A stretch of 64,000 nt of DNA. It comes from an uncultured Muribaculum sp. Lineage in GTDB: Bacteria; Bacteroidota; Bacteroidia; Bacteroidales; Muribaculaceae. Location of the stretch: assembly GCA_910578835.1 (NCBI GenBank), contig CAJTSK010000005.1, forward strand, positions 1 through 64,000, read 5' to 3'. This document shows positions 36,499 through 46,175 of the stretch, piece after piece (within the stretch, counting starts at the first letter, position 1; every line of letters starts with the position of its first letter). The notes below the pieces were generated by a model. It saw only the letters and a program-made list of their open reading frames with translations, was not told the DNA's origin and made no database searches. Made by a program: the position numbers and the translations under genes.

Positions 36499-39400
36499 TT
36501 AAGATTTAACAACCCGGTTGTCATCGACCACGGTAGCGCGCATCTTCTTGCGGTTGCGACGCACTCCGTTGTAGGCAAAGATACAATAAAGTGCCGGAAC
36601 AAACAAGAGGGTCAATATCGTGGAGAATGTAAGACCGCCGATTACCGCCGTTCCCATAGGTCGCCACATCTCGGCGCCCTGTCCCGTGCCACATGCCATC
36701 GGCACCATACCGAGGATAGTGGTAAGAGTGGTCATCACCACCGGACGCAGACGCGACTTGCCACCGGTAATCACAGCCTTGGTTATCGACATGCCGCGCT
36801 CGCGGTTGAGTGAGATATAGTCGATGAGCACGATACCGTTTTTCACAACGATACCTATAAGCATGATGGCTCCAATCATCGACATGATATTAAGGGTGTG
36901 ACCCGAAAGCCACAATATTATAAATACACCGGAGAAAGCAAAAAGAAGCGAGGTCATGATAATGCCGGGGTAAGTGTAGCTCTCAAACTGAGCAGCCATC
37001 ACGATATATACCAAAATCACGATAAGCGCGGCAAGCATAAGCAGGTCGCGGAAAGAGTCCTGCTGGTCTTCGTAGCTACCCGCTATATTTATGCTGATAC
37101 CCGACGGAAGGTCCATCTTGTCAATTTCAACCTGTGCCTTCTCTACAATCTCACTCATAGGCACATCGGCAACGACAGCACTAACGGTGATGATACGCTG
37201 GCGGTCCTTACGCTCAATGGTAGGCGGAGTGAAACGCTCTACCACCTCGCCTACATCCTTGATTCTCACGGCTTGACCCGTGGGCGAATAGATAAGTATG
37301 TTTTCTATATCCTGAAGAGATGTACGCTTTTCAGGAGCATACATCACCTTGATATCATACTCCTCGCCATCCTCGCGGTAGAGCGACGCGATAGAACCGT
37401 TGATACGGTTACGCAGGTAAGTGGCGGCAGTCTGGAGGTTCAATCCGTAGAGCGCGAGCTTTTCTCGGTCAAAGTCCACCTGATACTCGGGCTGATAGTC
37501 GGAACGTGACACTCTCACGTCGGCAGTACCCTTGATGCCCGACAGAAGCCTTACAAGACGCTGTGCCACGGTGTCGGTCTCGGTAAAGTCATAACCGTAG
37601 ACCTCGTAGTCAAGCTGCGACTGACCGCCCATACCCATACCGCCGCCCACGGTCACCTGCACCTTGCGGAACTCGGGGTAATGCAGTAGGTCGTTACGCA
37701 TCATCGCCGCAATCTCGGTGATGCCGCGTTCACGGTCGCCCGGGTCAAGAAGGCGTACGTTGGCGGAAATAATGTGGGTACCGTTGTCGCGCAACGAAGC
37801 GAAAGTGTTGTCACTCGAAGCGGAGCCTGTGGTATAGTTCATCACCATAATCTCCGGGTATTTCTCCTTCCACTCGGCATAGAGCCTTTCCATGGCATCC
37901 TTGGCAATTTCGACACGGGTGCCGATAGGAAGCTCCAAGTTGACCGAAAGGCGTGCATCGTCAGCCACGGGGAAGAACTCAGTACCGACATTTTTCATCA
38001 AAAATATGGAGCCGACAAAAGTAGCAAGACATATCACGATAGTCACGGTCTTGTGACCGACCACTTTTCCGAGCAGCCACGCATAACCGTTGTCAAATGC
38101 GTCAAGAGTCTTGCGTACAGGAGTATAAAGCAGATTGTAAACCTTTCCATGCTTCACATCCTTGCGGAGCAACTGAGAGCAGAGCATCGGGGTAAGTGAA
38201 AGCGCACACACGGTAGAGATTATCATCATGATTGTCACCATCCAGCCAAGCTGACGGAAAAGTACACCGGTCATACCGGTGACGAGCGTCAAGGGGAAAA
38301 ACACCGCGATAAGAGTAAGCGTGGAGGCGATTACCGAGACGGCAACCTCATTGGTGCCATGAACGGCAGCCTGCTTGGGGTCGGAACCACGTTCGATATG
38401 GGTAGTGACATTCTCCAGTACCACGATAGCGTCATCGACCACCATACCGATAGAGATGGAGAGTGCCGATAGCGACACGATGTTGAGCGAATTGCCGGTA
38501 ACGGCAAGGTAAATGAATGACGCGATAAGCGAAATCGGGATGGTGATGGTGATGATAAGCGTCGCCCTCCAGCGTCCGAGAAACGCAAACACCACTATAA
38601 TCACGAACAACAGCGCGTATAACACAGTCTCGACAAGCGAGGCGATGGTATTGCGGATATTGTCAGATGTATCTACAATCACGCCGAGCTTCACATCGGA
38701 GGGAAGACGCTTCTGCAACGAGGGGAGCATCTTCATCACCTCTTCGGAAATCTGCACCGAATTGGCACCCGACTGCTTCTGCACGATAATCATGGCACCC
38801 TGCTCGCCATTGTTAAATGTCTCCTGGGCGCGCTCCTCAAGAGTATCTTCGATACGTGCCACGTCACGCAGATAGATGTTTCGTCCACCCTGCGACGCCA
38901 CTACCAGGTCCTTCAAGTGGTCGGTCGAAGAAAATTCGCCCTGGACACGCAGTGAGTATGTATCGCTACCTATATCAAATGAACCGCCCGGGATATTGCG
39001 GTTTTCAGCCGCAATCAACGCCGAGATAGTTTCCACCGACAGATTGTATGCCTCAAGTCTCTGTGGGTCGACATAAATGTGAACCTCACGCTTTGGCGCT
39101 CCGGAGATAGACACCGAGCCTACGCCACTGATACGCGCCAGAGGGTTTGCCACATTCTCGTCAAGAATCTTATAAAGACCCGGCATACTCTCCTTGGCCT
39201 GAACCGACAGCATCACGATAGGAATCATATCGGAGCTGAACTTGAATATGATTGGATTTTCGGCAGCATCGGGAAGCTGGCTCTTAACCATGTCGAGCTT
39301 GTCGCGCACATCATTGGTGAGCACGTCGATATCCTCGCCATATTCAAATTCAAGTGTTATCACAGATATGTTTTCACGTGACTTGGACGTGATATGCTTA

Positions 39401-39630
39401 AGGTCGTTGACCGCGTTAAGACTGTTTTCAAGCGGTCGTGTCACATTCTGCTCTATATCAGGAGCACTCGCACCCGCATATGAGGTCATCACCATAATGG
39501 TGTTGGTCTCGACATCGGGATAGAGGTCGATAGGCAGTGTCGAAAGCGAAAACAGACCCAGAATGACCACCGCCACGAAGCAGAGCGTGGTCATGATAGG
39601 GCGTTTCACCGCACTTGCATATAAACTCAT
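36499..39630 (-). CDS. RND efflux pump, inner-membrane transporter
   Basis: 1043 residues with the RND layout of 12 membrane segments and two large periplasmic loops. The first TM helix is at about 12-30. The proton-relay motif is SIGMVVDDAIVVLENV in TM4; a GGKSRLRPVVMTTLTTILG segment precedes TM11. With the TolC-like and fusion proteins upstream it forms a tripartite pump of the hydrophobe/amphiphile class. Substrates are not predictable. Cytosolic C-terminal tail is basic. Confidence 0.93.
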   Translation of the reverse strand: MSLYASAVKRPIMTTLCFVAVVILGLFSLSTLPIDLYPDVETNTIMVMTSYAGASAPDIEQNVTRPLENSLNAVNDLKHITSKSRENISVITLEFEYGEDIDVLTNDVRDKLDMVKSQLPDAAENPIIFKFSSDMIPIVMLSVQAKESMPGLYKILDENVANPLARISGVGSVSISGAPKREVHIYVDPQRLEAYNLSVETISALIAAENRNIPGGSFDIGSDTYSLRVQGEFSSTDHLKDLVVASQGGRNIYLRDVARIEDTLEERAQETFNNGEQGAMIIVQKQSGANSVQISEEVMKMLPSLQKRLPSDVKLGVIVDTSDNIRNTIASLVETVLYALLFVIIVVFAFLGRWRATLIITITIPISLIASFIYLAVTGNSLNIVSLSALSISIGMVVDDAIVVLENVTTHIERGSDPKQAAVHGTNEVAVSVIASTLTLIAVFFPLTLVTGMTGVLFRQLGWMVTIMMIISTVCALSLTPMLCSQLLRKDVKHGKVYNLLYTPVRKTLDAFDNGYAWLLGKVVGHKTVTIVICLATFVGSIFLMKNVGTEFFPVADDARLSVNLELPIGTRVEIAKDAMERLYAEWKEKYPEIMVMNYTTGSASSDNTFASLRDNGTHIISANVRLLDPGDRERGITEIAAMMRNDLLHYPEFRKVQVTVGGGMGMGGQSQLDYEVYGYDFTETDTVAQRLVRLLSGIKGTADVRVSRSDYQPEYQVDFDREKLALYGLNLQTAATYLRNRINGSIASLYREDGEEYDIKVMYAPEKRTSLQDIENILIYSPTGQAVRIKDVGEVVERFTPPTIERKDRQRIITVSAVVADVPMSEIVEKAQVEIDKMDLPSGISINIAGSYEDQQDSFRDLLMLAALIVILVYIVMAAQFESYTYPGIIMTSLLFAFSGVFIILWLSGHTLNIMSMIGAIMLIGIVVKNGIVLIDYISLNRERGMSITKAVITGGKSRLRPVVMTTLTTILGMVPMACGTGQGAEMWRPMGTAVIGGLTFSTILTLLFVPALYCIFAYNGVRRNRKKMRATVVDDNRVVKS

Positions 39631-39651
39631 TGTTACTAAATAATTGGTTTA

Positions 39652-40695
39652 TTACTTATCATTTTTGTCTATCACGTTGACTTCAATGCCGTTGGCAAGG
39701 CGCGACTGTCCGGAGATAACCACTTCGGCACCATTTTCAACGCCTGAAATAAGCTCGTAGGAGTCACCGAGACGCTGTCCTACCTTCACATTGTTAAACG
39801 ACACTTTTCCATCGGCATAGACATATACATATTTTTCACCTGAACCGGTCTGCTTCACAATAGCCCGGTCGGGTACCACGACACGATTTTCGGTACCGAA
39901 ATTCATGACCACGCGGGCAAACATTCCGGGACGCACACGCTCATCGCGGTTGGCGATATTGACCTCTACCGTAAAGGTGCGCGTAGCTGAGTCTATAGTA
40001 GGATGTATAAGTTCCACGACACCCTCGAAACGCTCGTCGCCATACACGTCGAGATACACATCGACCTTCATCCCTTTATGGACTTTGGTAAACTCGCTTT
40101 CACTCACGTGGATAAGCACTTTAACGGGCTGTATCTGCTCAATGGTAAGTATAGGCAGTTGTGCGGTCATGTCGCCGGCATCATAATTGCGCGCGGTGAC
40201 CACCCCGGCTATAGGCGACACGAGGAAAGTGTTTTCAACCTGATTGTCATATTGGCGGCGTGCCGCGTCGAGTTCGGTCTTCATCTGGTCGACAGCCTGC
40301 TTGGTGCCACCACCTATATTATATAGCTCAAGGGCGCGGTTATATTCGCGCTCTGTGTTGTCAAGCCTTACTTTCAGCTGGTCGATATTCACATTGTCAA
40401 GCACCACAAGACGCTGCCCTTTTGCCACTTTTGAACCTACATCAACAAGTATCGACTTGATACGGTTGGGAGTTGAAGTGGTTATATTGTTGGTCTTGTA
40501 AGCCTCAACCGTAGCTGTATATGAAACCAGCTGGCTCACATCCTGTTCATGAACCTTAAGTATCTCGACATTAGGTCGCTCGTCGACAGCCTCCTTTTGG
40601 ACTGTCTCATTTTTTCCACCACATGAATAAAGCGTGGCTACCATCATCGCACCGAGCATAAGAGAAGCCGCGGCACCGTGTATTCTGACTGACAT
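39652..40695 (-). CDS. RND efflux membrane fusion lipoprotein (HlyD family)
   Basis: 347 residues from the ATG at 40695. A lipoprotein signal ends at LYSCGGK (lipid-modified C25). Next come the lipoyl/barrel-sandwich halves (around IKSILVDVG and VVTARNYDAGD), an alpha hairpin (DNTEREYNRALEL), a beta barrel and a membrane-proximal domain. It bridges the RND pump to the TolC-like channel. The longer ORF reading back to 40899 overlaps the TolC gene and puts 68 odd residues before the lipobox, so it is rejected. Confidence 0.92.
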   Translation of the reverse strand: MSVRIHGAAASLMLGAMMVATLYSCGGKNETVQKEAVDERPNVEILKVHEQDVSQLVSYTATVEAYKTNNITTSTPNRIKSILVDVGSKVAKGQRLVVLDNVNIDQLKVRLDNTEREYNRALELYNIGGGTKQAVDQMKTELDAARRQYDNQVENTFLVSPIAGVVTARNYDAGDMTAQLPILTIEQIQPVKVLIHVSESEFTKVHKGMKVDVYLDVYGDERFEGVVELIHPTIDSATRTFTVEVNIANRDERVRPGMFARVVMNFGTENRVVVPDRAIVKQTGSGEKYVYVYADGKVSFNNVKVGQRLGDSYELISGVENGAEVVISGQSRLANGIEVNVIDKNDK

Positions 40696-40729
40696 AATCG
40701 TGGATATATAATGTGATTTTTCTGATTTA

Positions 40730-42196
40730 TTATTCTGCCAAATTGCTGTATTTTTCGAGGTCGGCATTGCCAAGAAGCAACTCCAGCTCACTATTAGCGA
40801 CAAGATAATTGTAAATCGACTGATAGTAAGCGAGACGCGCCTGTGTAAGCGCAAGCTCAGAGTCGCGGAGGTCAAGATAGCTTGCCGCACCGATTTCAAA
40901 CGATTTCTCCATTATCTCATGAGCTTTCACCGCCTGTGCCACACTCTCTGAACTACTTGAAATCTGACGCACATTTTTCTGGATATTGTCGACAGCAAGG
41001 TCAACCTGCATCTTAATCGAGCGTTCAAGATTTTCACGCTGCCAGCTCATCTCCTCGACCTGTATGCGCGCCTGCTTAATCTTATGATAACGCTGACCGC
41101 CCTCAAAAATCGGGAAATTAAGCGACAAGCCCACTACCGAATATGGATCCCAGCGGAAATTTCGGAGCGGGTTTCCGTTAGACGACGAAGTCCAGTTGTA
41201 GCTTGCTGTAAGTGCAAGCGTCGGAAACCATGACATCTTCTGTATTGAAAGTGCATTACGGAGCGAACGTGTCTGCAAGTCAAGTGTACGCAAGTCGGTA
41301 TTACCCTCGATAGAACCGGTTTCAAGCTTGAGAGTATTCTCATACATATCTTCCTCGTAATCGGCAAGCGAAGTGGTAGCCTCCACTACATTTGAGGCGT
41401 CAATGCCCATCAGTATGGCAAGCTGCAACCGCGCCTGCTTGATGGCAATTTCAGCCTGAAGGAGTTCAGGCTCGACATTTTTCACCTGCACGGCAGAGCG
41501 TAGCACCTCATATTCAGAAGCTGTGCCCACTTGAAACTTTTTTTCATATATCTTGTGGTTGAACACCGCGTTGTCGTAGCTCTCCTGAATCACCTTATGG
41601 CTGTCGACAGCAAGCAGCAGTGTGTAATAAGCCGACTTAATCTGGTTGACAAGTGACAGGCGCGACGCTCTCGCCGCCTCGACGTTCTGCAATATCTGGC
41701 TGTCACTAAGCTTCAACGATGCCCACAGTTGCGGGGCAATCAGAGGCAGCGAGGCATTGAATCCTACCTGATAGCTGTTGTCAAGTCCCATTTTTATACC
41801 GCTGTTTTTACCTCCGCCACCGGAAGCATCAGCCCTTGACGCAGGAGTCGCGTTGTCAGCGGCACCCTCATCAGAAGCATCGCCGCCGGCTCCGCCCATC
41901 ATCGAGCCGAAACCATCCATGTTCATGTAAGCAACCTGCTTTGCTATCATGCGGTTATAATTTCCTCCGAAATTCACAGTAGGGAGCAATTGCCCTATCG
42001 TCTCTTTCTTAGCATAATCCACACGCGTCACCTCCATGTCGGCAACTTTAACAGTGGGATTTTCCGACAACGCAATAGCTATACACCGGTCGAGCGACAG
42101 CGACAATGTGTCGGGTTGTAAATCTTGAGCGGAAACCGAAAAAGCAAAGCACAATCCGAGGAGTGACATCCCCGATGCAACAATACTATATTTCAT
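40730..42196 (-). CDS. TolC-family outer-membrane efflux channel
   Basis: 488 residues with a signal peptide (1-23, SAQD). Two TolC repeats of long helices follow, for example LSLDRCIAIALSENPTVKVADME at the start and SYLDLRDSELALTQARLAYYQSIYNYL near the end. Between about 105 and 130 lies a low-complexity Gly/Asp/Ala insert. First gene of the four-gene pump operon. Confidence 0.92.
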   Translation of the reverse strand: MKYSIVASGMSLLGLCFAFSVSAQDLQPDTLSLSLDRCIAIALSENPTVKVADMEVTRVDYAKKETIGQLLPTVNFGGNYNRMIAKQVAYMNMDGFGSMMGGAGGDASDEGAADNATPASRADASGGGGKNSGIKMGLDNSYQVGFNASLPLIAPQLWASLKLSDSQILQNVEAARASRLSLVNQIKSAYYTLLLAVDSHKVIQESYDNAVFNHKIYEKKFQVGTASEYEVLRSAVQVKNVEPELLQAEIAIKQARLQLAILMGIDASNVVEATTSLADYEEDMYENTLKLETGSIEGNTDLRTLDLQTRSLRNALSIQKMSWFPTLALTASYNWTSSSNGNPLRNFRWDPYSVVGLSLNFPIFEGGQRYHKIKQARIQVEEMSWQRENLERSIKMQVDLAVDNIQKNVRQISSSSESVAQAVKAHEIMEKSFEIGAASYLDLRDSELALTQARLAYYQSIYNYLVANSELELLLGNADLEKYSNLAE

Positions 42197-42268
42197 GTGT
42201 TGTGTTTAGTGAATTTAATAAAAACAAACTTACTACATAAATAAACTCTGCACAAATCTCATATACAC

Positions 42269-42310
42269 AATATTCCAAAAAGGAAAAGATATTATCCTTT
42301 TTGGAATATT
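42269..42310. repeat. 16-bp perfect inverted repeat between ilvA and the efflux operon
   Basis: AATATTCCAAAAAGGA and its exact complement are separated by ten AT-rich bases. It lies 28 bases after the ilvA stop and 73 bases upstream of the TolC ATG. It could be the ilvA terminator (no external T-run, but the arm itself contains TTTTT) or a regulator's palindrome for the pump operon. Confidence 0.7.
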
Positions 42311-42338
42311 AGTGAATCTAAACTTCCAAATCAGATGA

Positions 42339-43547
42339 CTAATTCAGAATCTTGTAACCGGCATCAGCGAGACCCTTTCTGATAATGTCAATATGCTCCT
42401 GATTACGCGTTTCCATCACAAGACGCAGCGAACAGCTTGTGATAGGAGTGTCGACACTGATACGCTCATGGGTCACCGATATGATATTACCGCCAAGTTC
42501 ACCGATGATACGGCTCACGTCGGCAAGCACACCCGGCTTGTCAAAAAGGTCGATATTGACGGCATAGTTTCTGCCGCTCTTTATAAGACCGCGGTTGATG
42601 ACACGGCTCAATATGGTGACATCGATATTACCACCCGATACAAGACACACAGTGCGCTTGCCTTTTATAGGCACCTTATTAAACATCGCGGCAGCCACGG
42701 CAACCGCCCCGGCACCCTCGGCAACAAGTTTTTCCTGCTCCATCATGGCAAGGATAGCGGCTGAAATCTCGTCGTCGCTTACAGTCACAATCTCATCGAC
42801 ATATTTACGGCAAAGCTCAAAGGTATTGTCACCCGGTTCTTTCACCGAAATACCGTCGGCTACGGTCGACACATTCTTAAGACACTTTATATGGTCTTCT
42901 TTCAACGACTCCACCATACTCGGCGCCCCTGCCGCCTGCACTCCATATATTTTAACATTGGGACTAACCGCCTTAATGGCAAATGCCACTCCGGAGATAA
43001 GTCCGCCGCCGCCCACGGGCACAATCACAGCCTCCACATCGGGCATCTCGTCAAGTATCTCAAGACCTATAGTGCCCTGCCCCGCTATCACAAGCGGGTC
43101 ATTGAACGGATGCACAAAAGTGTAGCCATGCTCGTCACGCATCTCAAGCGCGCGCTTGTAGGCATCGTCATATACGCCGGGCACGAGACACACCTCGGCT
43201 CCATACTTCTTGGTAGCCTCAACTTTGGAAATGGGGGCACCCTCGGGCAGACAGATAATCGATTTTATACCGTTAGCCTTAGCTCCGAGCGCGACACCCT
43301 GCGCATGATTTCCTGCAGAGCATGCAATTACGCCATGAGACTTCTCCTCAGGCGAAAGCTGGGAGATTTTGTAATACGCGCCACGAAGCTTAAATGAACC
43401 GGTATGTTGAAGACACTCGGGCTTCAGATACACTTCACTCTCGGGATTAATTTTCTGCGCTCTTATAAGCTCAGTGTGACGGACAACACCCTTCAAGACA
43501 TGTGCCGCCTTGTATATGTCACTTAAAGTAAGGATTTCTTCTGACAT
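42339..43547 (-). CDS. ilvA: Threonine ammonia-lyase (threonine dehydratase), ACT-domain form
   Basis: 402 residues from the ATG at 43547 (MSEEILTLSD). A TTG six bases earlier is possible. The PLP lysine is K53 in GSFKLRGA, and the GGGGLISG phosphate loop is near 184. A C-terminal ACT domain (about 325-402) has the sequence NIDLFDKPGVLADVSRIIGELGGNII. The enzyme converts threonine to 2-oxobutanoate for isoleucine, or for catabolism. This short, single-ACT form differs from the two-ACT biosynthetic E. coli IlvA. Confidence 0.92.
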   Translation of the reverse strand: MSEEILTLSDIYKAAHVLKGVVRHTELIRAQKINPESEVYLKPECLQHTGSFKLRGAYYKISQLSPEEKSHGVIACSAGNHAQGVALGAKANGIKSIICLPEGAPISKVEATKKYGAEVCLVPGVYDDAYKRALEMRDEHGYTFVHPFNDPLVIAGQGTIGLEILDEMPDVEAVIVPVGGGGLISGVAFAIKAVSPNVKIYGVQAAGAPSMVESLKEDHIKCLKNVSTVADGISVKEPGDNTFELCRKYVDEIVTVSDDEISAAILAMMEQEKLVAEGAGAVAVAAAMFNKVPIKGKRTVCLVSGGNIDVTILSRVINRGLIKSGRNYAVNIDLFDKPGVLADVSRIIGELGGNIISVTHERISVDTPITSCSLRLVMETRNQEHIDIIRKGLADAGYKILN

Positions 43548-43567
43548 TTTCAATAAATTTTACATTG

Positions 43568-43575
43568 CAAAAGTA
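43568..43575 (-). promoter_or_regulatory. Promoter -7 box for ilvA
   Basis: Minus strand TACTTTTG, 20 bases upstream of the ilvA ATG. Confidence 0.5.
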
Positions 43576-43630
43576 GCAATAATTCTTTACAATTTACTAT
43601 GTTTTTATTGGTAATTTGCCTCATAAACAC

Positions 43631-43638
43631 TATCTTTG
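43631..43638 (+). promoter_or_regulatory. Promoter -7 box for pyrE
   Basis: TATCTTTG, 29 bases before the pyrE ATG, in the divergent region shared with ilvA. Confidence 0.55.
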
Positions 43639-43667
43639 CACCAACATAATTCCAAATACAATTCAAG

Positions 43668-44318
43668 ATGAAAAAGTTAGAAAGCCTCGTAGCCGAAAAG
43701 TTGTTAAAAATCTCAGCAATCAAATTGCAACCCGATATTCCTTTCACATGGGCTTCAGGCTGGAATTCACCGATATACACTGACAATCGCAAGACGCTGT
43801 CTTACCCCGAGCTGCGCAGCTTCATCAAAGTGGAGCTTTGCCGCCTGATTATGGAAAATTTCGAGGCTCCCGATGCCATCGCAGGTGTTGCCACCGGAGC
43901 TATCGCCCAGGGTGCCCTCGTAGCCGACACGCTCGGACTTCCCTACGTATATGTACGTTCCACCCCGAAGGACCACGGTCTTGAAAACCTTATCGAAGGT
44001 AACCTCAAGCCCGGTCAGAAAATCGTGGTAATCGAAGACCTCATCTCTACCGGCGGCAGCAGCCTCAAGGCTGTTGAAGCGATACGTAACGCAGGTTGCG
44101 AAGTAGTAGGTATGGCTGCAATCTTCACTTATGGATTCCCGGTTGCGGTAAAACGCTTCAATGAAGCCGGCGTGAAACTCGTCACCCTCAGCAACTACAA
44201 CTCAATGCTTGAAGCAGCCCTTGAGACCAACTACATCAAGGAGCAAGACCTTGAGACCCTGAAGGAATGGCGCAAAGACCCCGCAAGCTGGGTACCCAAC
44301 ACCACCAAGGCAGACTAA
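43668..44318 (+). CDS. pyrE: Orotate phosphoribosyltransferase
   Basis: 216 residues. The PRPP-binding loop VVIEDLISTGGSSL near 118-131 and the GVATGAIAQGALVAD segment are those of PyrE. It makes OMP from orotate and PRPP (prs, 12 kb). Divergent from ilvA; followed by an SRPBCC gene 33 bases on and then argH. Confidence 0.95.
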   Translation: MKKLESLVAEKLLKISAIKLQPDIPFTWASGWNSPIYTDNRKTLSYPELRSFIKVELCRLIMENFEAPDAIAGVATGAIAQGALVADTLGLPYVYVRSTPKDHGLENLIEGNLKPGQKIVVIEDLISTGGSSLKAVEAIRNAGCEVVGMAAIFTYGFPVAVKRFNEAGVKLVTLSNYNSMLEAALETNYIKEQDLETLKEWRKDPASWVPNTTKAD

Positions 44319-44351
44319 TCATCTACCCCTTGTTAACAACGTAAACTCAAT

Positions 44352-44777
44352 ATGACAACATATTCAAGCAAACCTGTCGATGTGGCTATGCCTGCATCGA
44401 CAGTATTTGACCGCATAAGCAATCTTGGCTCATTTCAGGAGCGCATCGAGCAACTTCCCGAAGATGTCAAGGCAAAAATAGGCTCTGTGACCTTCACAGA
44501 AGACACTATCGTGATAAATGCCGCTCCTATGGGCGACATGACACTGCGCGTAACCGAGCGTATACCGGCAAAACGCCTTGCCCTTACTGCCGAAAACGCT
44601 CCTGTGCCCATCATCCTGTCGGTAAATCTCAACGAAAAAGACACCGACAACACCGAAGTGGTCACATCTATTGACGTGGATATGCCGGCAATGCTCCGCC
44701 CTATGGTAGGACCGAAATTGCAAGAAGCCGCCAATAAGTTTGGCGACATGATCAAGAATCTTGCTTTTGTAAAATAA
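44352..44777 (+). CDS. SRPBCC (START-like) superfamily protein
   Basis: 141 residues with the START-like fold of a long C-terminal helix (about 117-141, VGPKLQEAANKFGDMIKNLAF) and a beta sheet around a ligand cavity. It is a common neighbour of pyrE in Bacteroidales. No ligand or enzyme role can be read from the sequence. No signal peptide, so cytoplasmic. Confidence 0.7.
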   Translation: MTTYSSKPVDVAMPASTVFDRISNLGSFQERIEQLPEDVKAKIGSVTFTEDTIVINAAPMGDMTLRVTERIPAKRLALTAENAPVPIILSVNLNEKDTDNTEVVTSIDVDMPAMLRPMVGPKLQEAANKFGDMIKNLAFVK

Positions 44778-44819
44778 CGGCACGATTTTTATCGCGTTAT
44801 CCTCTTTACTCTGATTATT

Positions 44820-46160
44820 ATGGCATCAAAACTCTGGGAAAAATCCACCACTGTGGATCATGATGTGGAATCCTACACCGTAGGACACGACCGTGAGATG
44901 GACCTCTATCTTGCGCCATACGATGTGCTCGGGTCGCTTGCCCACATAAAAATGCTCGAATCGATAGGCTTGCTGACTGCTGAAGAGCTTAAGACTCTCA
45001 GCGCGGAGCTACGCGAAATCTATAATGTCATCGGCAAAAACGAGTTTAAGATTGAAGACGACATTGAAGATGTGCATTCCCAGGTAGAGCTGATGCTTAC
45101 CCGTCGTCTCGGTGACACCGGCAAGAAAATTCATTCCGGACGGTCACGCAACGACCAGGTGCTTGTAGACCTGAAACTTTTCATACGTTCAAGAATAGAG
45201 GATGTCACCAAGGCGATGACACGCCTCTTTGACACGCTGCTTAAGCAAAGCGACCGCTACAAAAACGTGCTACTGCCCGGTTATACCCATCTTCAGGTGG
45301 CTATGCCGTCATCGTTCGGATTATGGTTTGGCGCCTATGCGGAGTCGCTTGTCGACGACCTTACGGTAATGCGCGCCGCCTACGACATCACCAACCGCAA
45401 TCCTCTCGGCTCGGCAGCAGGCTACGGTTCGTCATTTCCGCTCAACCGAACCATGACCACCGATTTGCTCGGATTTGAAAGCATGGACTATAACGTGGTG
45501 TACGCACAGATGGGACGCGGCAAGACAGAGCGCATTGTCGCACAAGCACTTGCAAGCGTCGCTGCCACCATAGGCAAACTTGCCTACGATGCATGTCTTT
45601 TCAACTCACAAAACTTCGGCTTTATCAAGCTGCCTGATGAGTTTACGACAGGCTCGTCAATCATGCCCCATAAGAAAAATCCCGATGTATTTGAACTGAC
45701 ACGTGCCAAGTGTAACAAGCTTCAGGCACTGCCATTTGAAATCACGCTAATCACCAACAATCTGCCATCGGGCTATTTCCGCGACCTGCAGCTTGTGAAA
45801 GAGAATTTCCTCCCGGCATTTGACGAGATAATATCTATAATCGACATGGTAAATGCAATGGTATCGCAGATTAAAGTCAACGAATCTATTGTTGACGACG
45901 AACGTTACCGCTACATGTTCTCTGTCGAGGAGGTGAATCGCCTTACACTTGACGGCGTGCCGTTCCGCGATGCCTACAAGAAAGTAGGTCTTGAAATCGA
46001 GGAAGGCAAATTCAATGCGGTCAAAGAGGTACACCACACCCATGAAGGCTCGATTGGCAACCTTTGCAACGACAAGATAAAGGCTCTTTACGACAAGACG
46101 CTTGCCGACTTCAACTTCGAGACCTATCACCGCGCATTTGCGTCACTGCTCGACAACTAA
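44820..46160 (+). CDS. argH: Argininosuccinate lyase
   Basis: 446 residues. The fumarase/aspartase-family signature is TGSSIMPHKKNPD near 280-292, and HSGRSRNDQV near 102 is the argininosuccinate-specific segment. It splits argininosuccinate into arginine and fumarate. The rest of the arginine pathway is not in this window. Followed 15 bases on by an aldo-keto reductase. Confidence 0.95.
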   Translation: MASKLWEKSTTVDHDVESYTVGHDREMDLYLAPYDVLGSLAHIKMLESIGLLTAEELKTLSAELREIYNVIGKNEFKIEDDIEDVHSQVELMLTRRLGDTGKKIHSGRSRNDQVLVDLKLFIRSRIEDVTKAMTRLFDTLLKQSDRYKNVLLPGYTHLQVAMPSSFGLWFGAYAESLVDDLTVMRAAYDITNRNPLGSAAGYGSSFPLNRTMTTDLLGFESMDYNVVYAQMGRGKTERIVAQALASVAATIGKLAYDACLFNSQNFGFIKLPDEFTTGSSIMPHKKNPDVFELTRAKCNKLQALPFEITLITNNLPSGYFRDLQLVKENFLPAFDEIISIIDMVNAMVSQIKVNESIVDDERYRYMFSVEEVNRLTLDGVPFRDAYKKVGLEIEEGKFNAVKEVHHTHEGSIGNLCNDKIKALYDKTLADFNFETYHRAFASLLDN

Positions 46161-46175
46161 TCAAATTTTAAAATC

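Noticed and set aside
40696..40899. Longer N-terminus for the membrane fusion protein
   Set aside because: It overlaps the TolC coding sequence and would bury the lipoprotein signal.
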